NCBI GenBank assembly: GCA_963752045.1
Contig: CAVVWN010000008.1
Coordinates: 744,001-808,000, forward strand
Direction: 5' to 3'
Length of the DNA: 64,000 nt
Origin: DATKDF01 sp963752045
GTDB lineage: Bacteria; Acidobacteriota; Vicinamibacteria; Vicinamibacterales; SCN-69-37
Shown: in pieces, positions 62,917 to 64,000 of the stretch
Layout: each line of letters begins with the position of its first letter
Numbering within the stretch: the first letter of the stretch is position 1
Notes under the pieces: model-generated
The model's database searches: none
Told to the model about the DNA's origin: nothing
Seen by the model: the letters and a program-made list of their open reading frames with translations, nothing else
Made by a program: the position numbers and the translations under genes

Positions 62917-64000
62917 ATGAACCCCAAGACCCGACTCTGGATCCTGATTCTTGCCGTGGCCGGCCTCGTCTTTTCAGGGGCCTCGACCTGGGTGCACTAC
63001 CGGCTGCTCACCGACCCCACCTACACGAGCCCGTGCGACATCAACGCCACTTTCAGCTGCACGCAGGCCTACGTCAGCCGGTACGGGTCCCTGTGGGGGG
63101 TGCCGGTCGCGCTCGGCGGGTTGGCCTGGTTCGGGCTGGTCGCGCTCATCGCCGCCTTCGCTCGGCCATCGGGAGGGGGAGGCGAGCGCAGCGCGGCAGG
63201 CACCTACGTGTTTGCGCTCTCGGTCGTGGGCCTCGCGGCGGTTCTGTATCTCGGCTACGCGTCGTTCTTCGTCCTCAAGACGGGCTGCCTGCTGTGCATC
63301 GGCACGTACGTGTCGGTCGTCGGCATCTTCATCCTCTCCAGTTCCTCGGCATCGGTTGGCATGGCACAACTGCTCAAGCGTCTTCCTGCGGATCTCAACG
63401 CGCTCTTCTCCGCGCCGACGACTTTCCTCGTGGCCATTCTGTATCTGGTGACCACCGGCTCGGCCGTGGCGTTCTTCCCCCGCGAGGCGGCGCCCGGTCA
63501 GGCGGCCGCACCTGCCGCGGCGCCAGCGCAGGACGCCGTCAAGGCGTTTGCCGACGCATGGGCCCAGCAGCCGCGGCTCGATCTCGGTATCGACCCCGAG
63601 GGTGCCGCGGTGCTCGTGGTGAAGTTCCTTGATTACCAGTGTCCGTCGTGCAAGGCGGCGCACTTCGCCTACAAGCCCGTGCTCGATCGCTTTGCCGAGT
63701 CGAACCCCGGCGCGGTCCGACAGGTCATCAAGGACTTTCCGCTCAGCAACAAGTGCAACTTCACGATGAGTGGAGCCCTGCACCAGGCCGCGTGCGAAGA
63801 AGCGGCGTTCGTGCGAATGGCCGGTGCGCGCGGCCGGGCGCAGGAAGCCATCGACTGGCTCTTCAGCGTGCCCGATCAGGTGGGCCTGACTCCGGAAGCC
63901 GTCAAGGCCGAAGCCGGCCAGCGTTTTGGCGTCGCGGATTTCGACCGCGAGTATCAGACCTACCTGCCCGACATTCAGCGCGACATCGCAGACGGGCAGG
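62917..64000 (+). CDS. Vitamin K epoxide reductase fused to DsbA-like thioredoxin domain (3' end outside window)
   Basis: An open frame of at least 361 residues that runs off the window. The N-terminal VKOR domain has about five membrane spans with the loop cysteines Cys40 and Cys48 (SPCDINATFSCTQAY) and the active CxxC Cys124/Cys127 (GCLLC). After an Ala/Pro linker a thioredoxin-fold domain begins with VVKFLDYQCPSCKAAHF, a CPSC active site like DsbA. The protein would form disulfides in the periplasm with quinone as electron acceptor. It could serve the pilin or exported neighbours; that is inference. Confidence 0.9.
   Translation, partial: MNPKTRLWILILAVAGLVFSGASTWVHYRLLTDPTYTSPCDINATFSCTQAYVSRYGSLWGVPVALGGLAWFGLVALIAAFARPSGGGGERSAAGTYVFALSVVGLAAVLYLGYASFFVLKTGCLLCIGTYVSVVGIFILSSSSASVGMAQLLKRLPADLNALFSAPTTFLVAILYLVTTGSAVAFFPREAAPGQAAAPAAAPAQDAVKAFADAWAQQPRLDLGIDPEGAAVLVVKFLDYQCPSCKAAHFAYKPVLDRFAESNPGAVRQVIKDFPLSNKCNFTMSGALHQAACEEAAFVRMAGARGRAQEAIDWLFSVPDQVGLTPEAVKAEAGQRFGVADFDREYQTYLPDIQRDIADGQ

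Overview
This is a high-GC bacterial chromosome segment that carries almost the whole ribosomal-protein and RNA-polymerase superlocus, followed by envelope-transport genes and a type IV pilus cluster. Gene content suggests a free-living Gram-negative: outer-membrane barrel protein, lytic transglycosylase, MacB-like permeases with HlyD-type adaptors, and PilA/B/C/T. The mix (VCBS/ASPIC-UnbV protein, fused membrane-spermidine-synthase protein, VKOR-DsbA fusion, abundant heptameric intergenic repeats) made me think of Acidobacteriota, perhaps a Vicinamibacteria-type lineage. That placement is inference from memory and was not tested.

Layout. 1-1.6 kb: the 3' end of gltX, then rlmB. 1.66-3.99 kb: tRNA-Thr, -Tyr, -Gly, -Thr, then tuf, rpmG and tRNA-Trp. 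The Thr-Tyr-Gly-Thr-tuf order, with the same anticodons, is that of the E. coli tufB operon. 4.0-16.0 kb: secE-nusG-rplK-rplA-rplJ-rplL-rpoB-rpoC, closed by an intrinsic terminator. 16.1-24.2 kb: a non-ribosomal block where rpsL commonly follows rpoC. It holds a DinB-like protein, an M28 peptidase on the minus strand, a membrane-spermidine-synthase fusion and three tandem exported paralogues with a FRSDNLVSNE motif. 24.3-43.4 kb: a promoter and structured leader, then the merged str-S10-spc-alpha cluster from rpsL to rplQ. 43.4-46.2 kb: VCBS/ASPIC protein and threonine dehydratase. 46.1-56.8 kb, minus strand: MltB, a permease/adaptor pair, a second EF-G, then two permeases, an adaptor and a Yip1 protein. 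56.9-62.8 kb: PorV-like protein, pilB, pilT, pilC and pilA, the last behind a good sigma-54 promoter match. 62.9 kb to the end: a VKOR-DsbA fusion cut by the window edge.

Three things stand out. First, RpoB has an insertion of roughly 55 residues near its N terminus with eight cysteines in CxC/CxxC pairs, looking like two zinc ribbons. Second, several intergenic gaps hold period-7 repeats (GGNNCTR class), often as facing arms that could fold into long hairpins. One nested palindrome, downstream of rplQ, has perfect 35-bp arms. A separate 49-bp hairpin unit is repeated three times between rplJ and rplL. Third, single-base frame disruptions, nearly all insertions, crowd into rpsG-rpsQ (25.1-32.6 kb), with a few in rpoC and the spermidine-synthase fusion. 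These genes are essential, so consensus errors are the likeliest cause. I give each such gene as one CDS spanning the disruptions.
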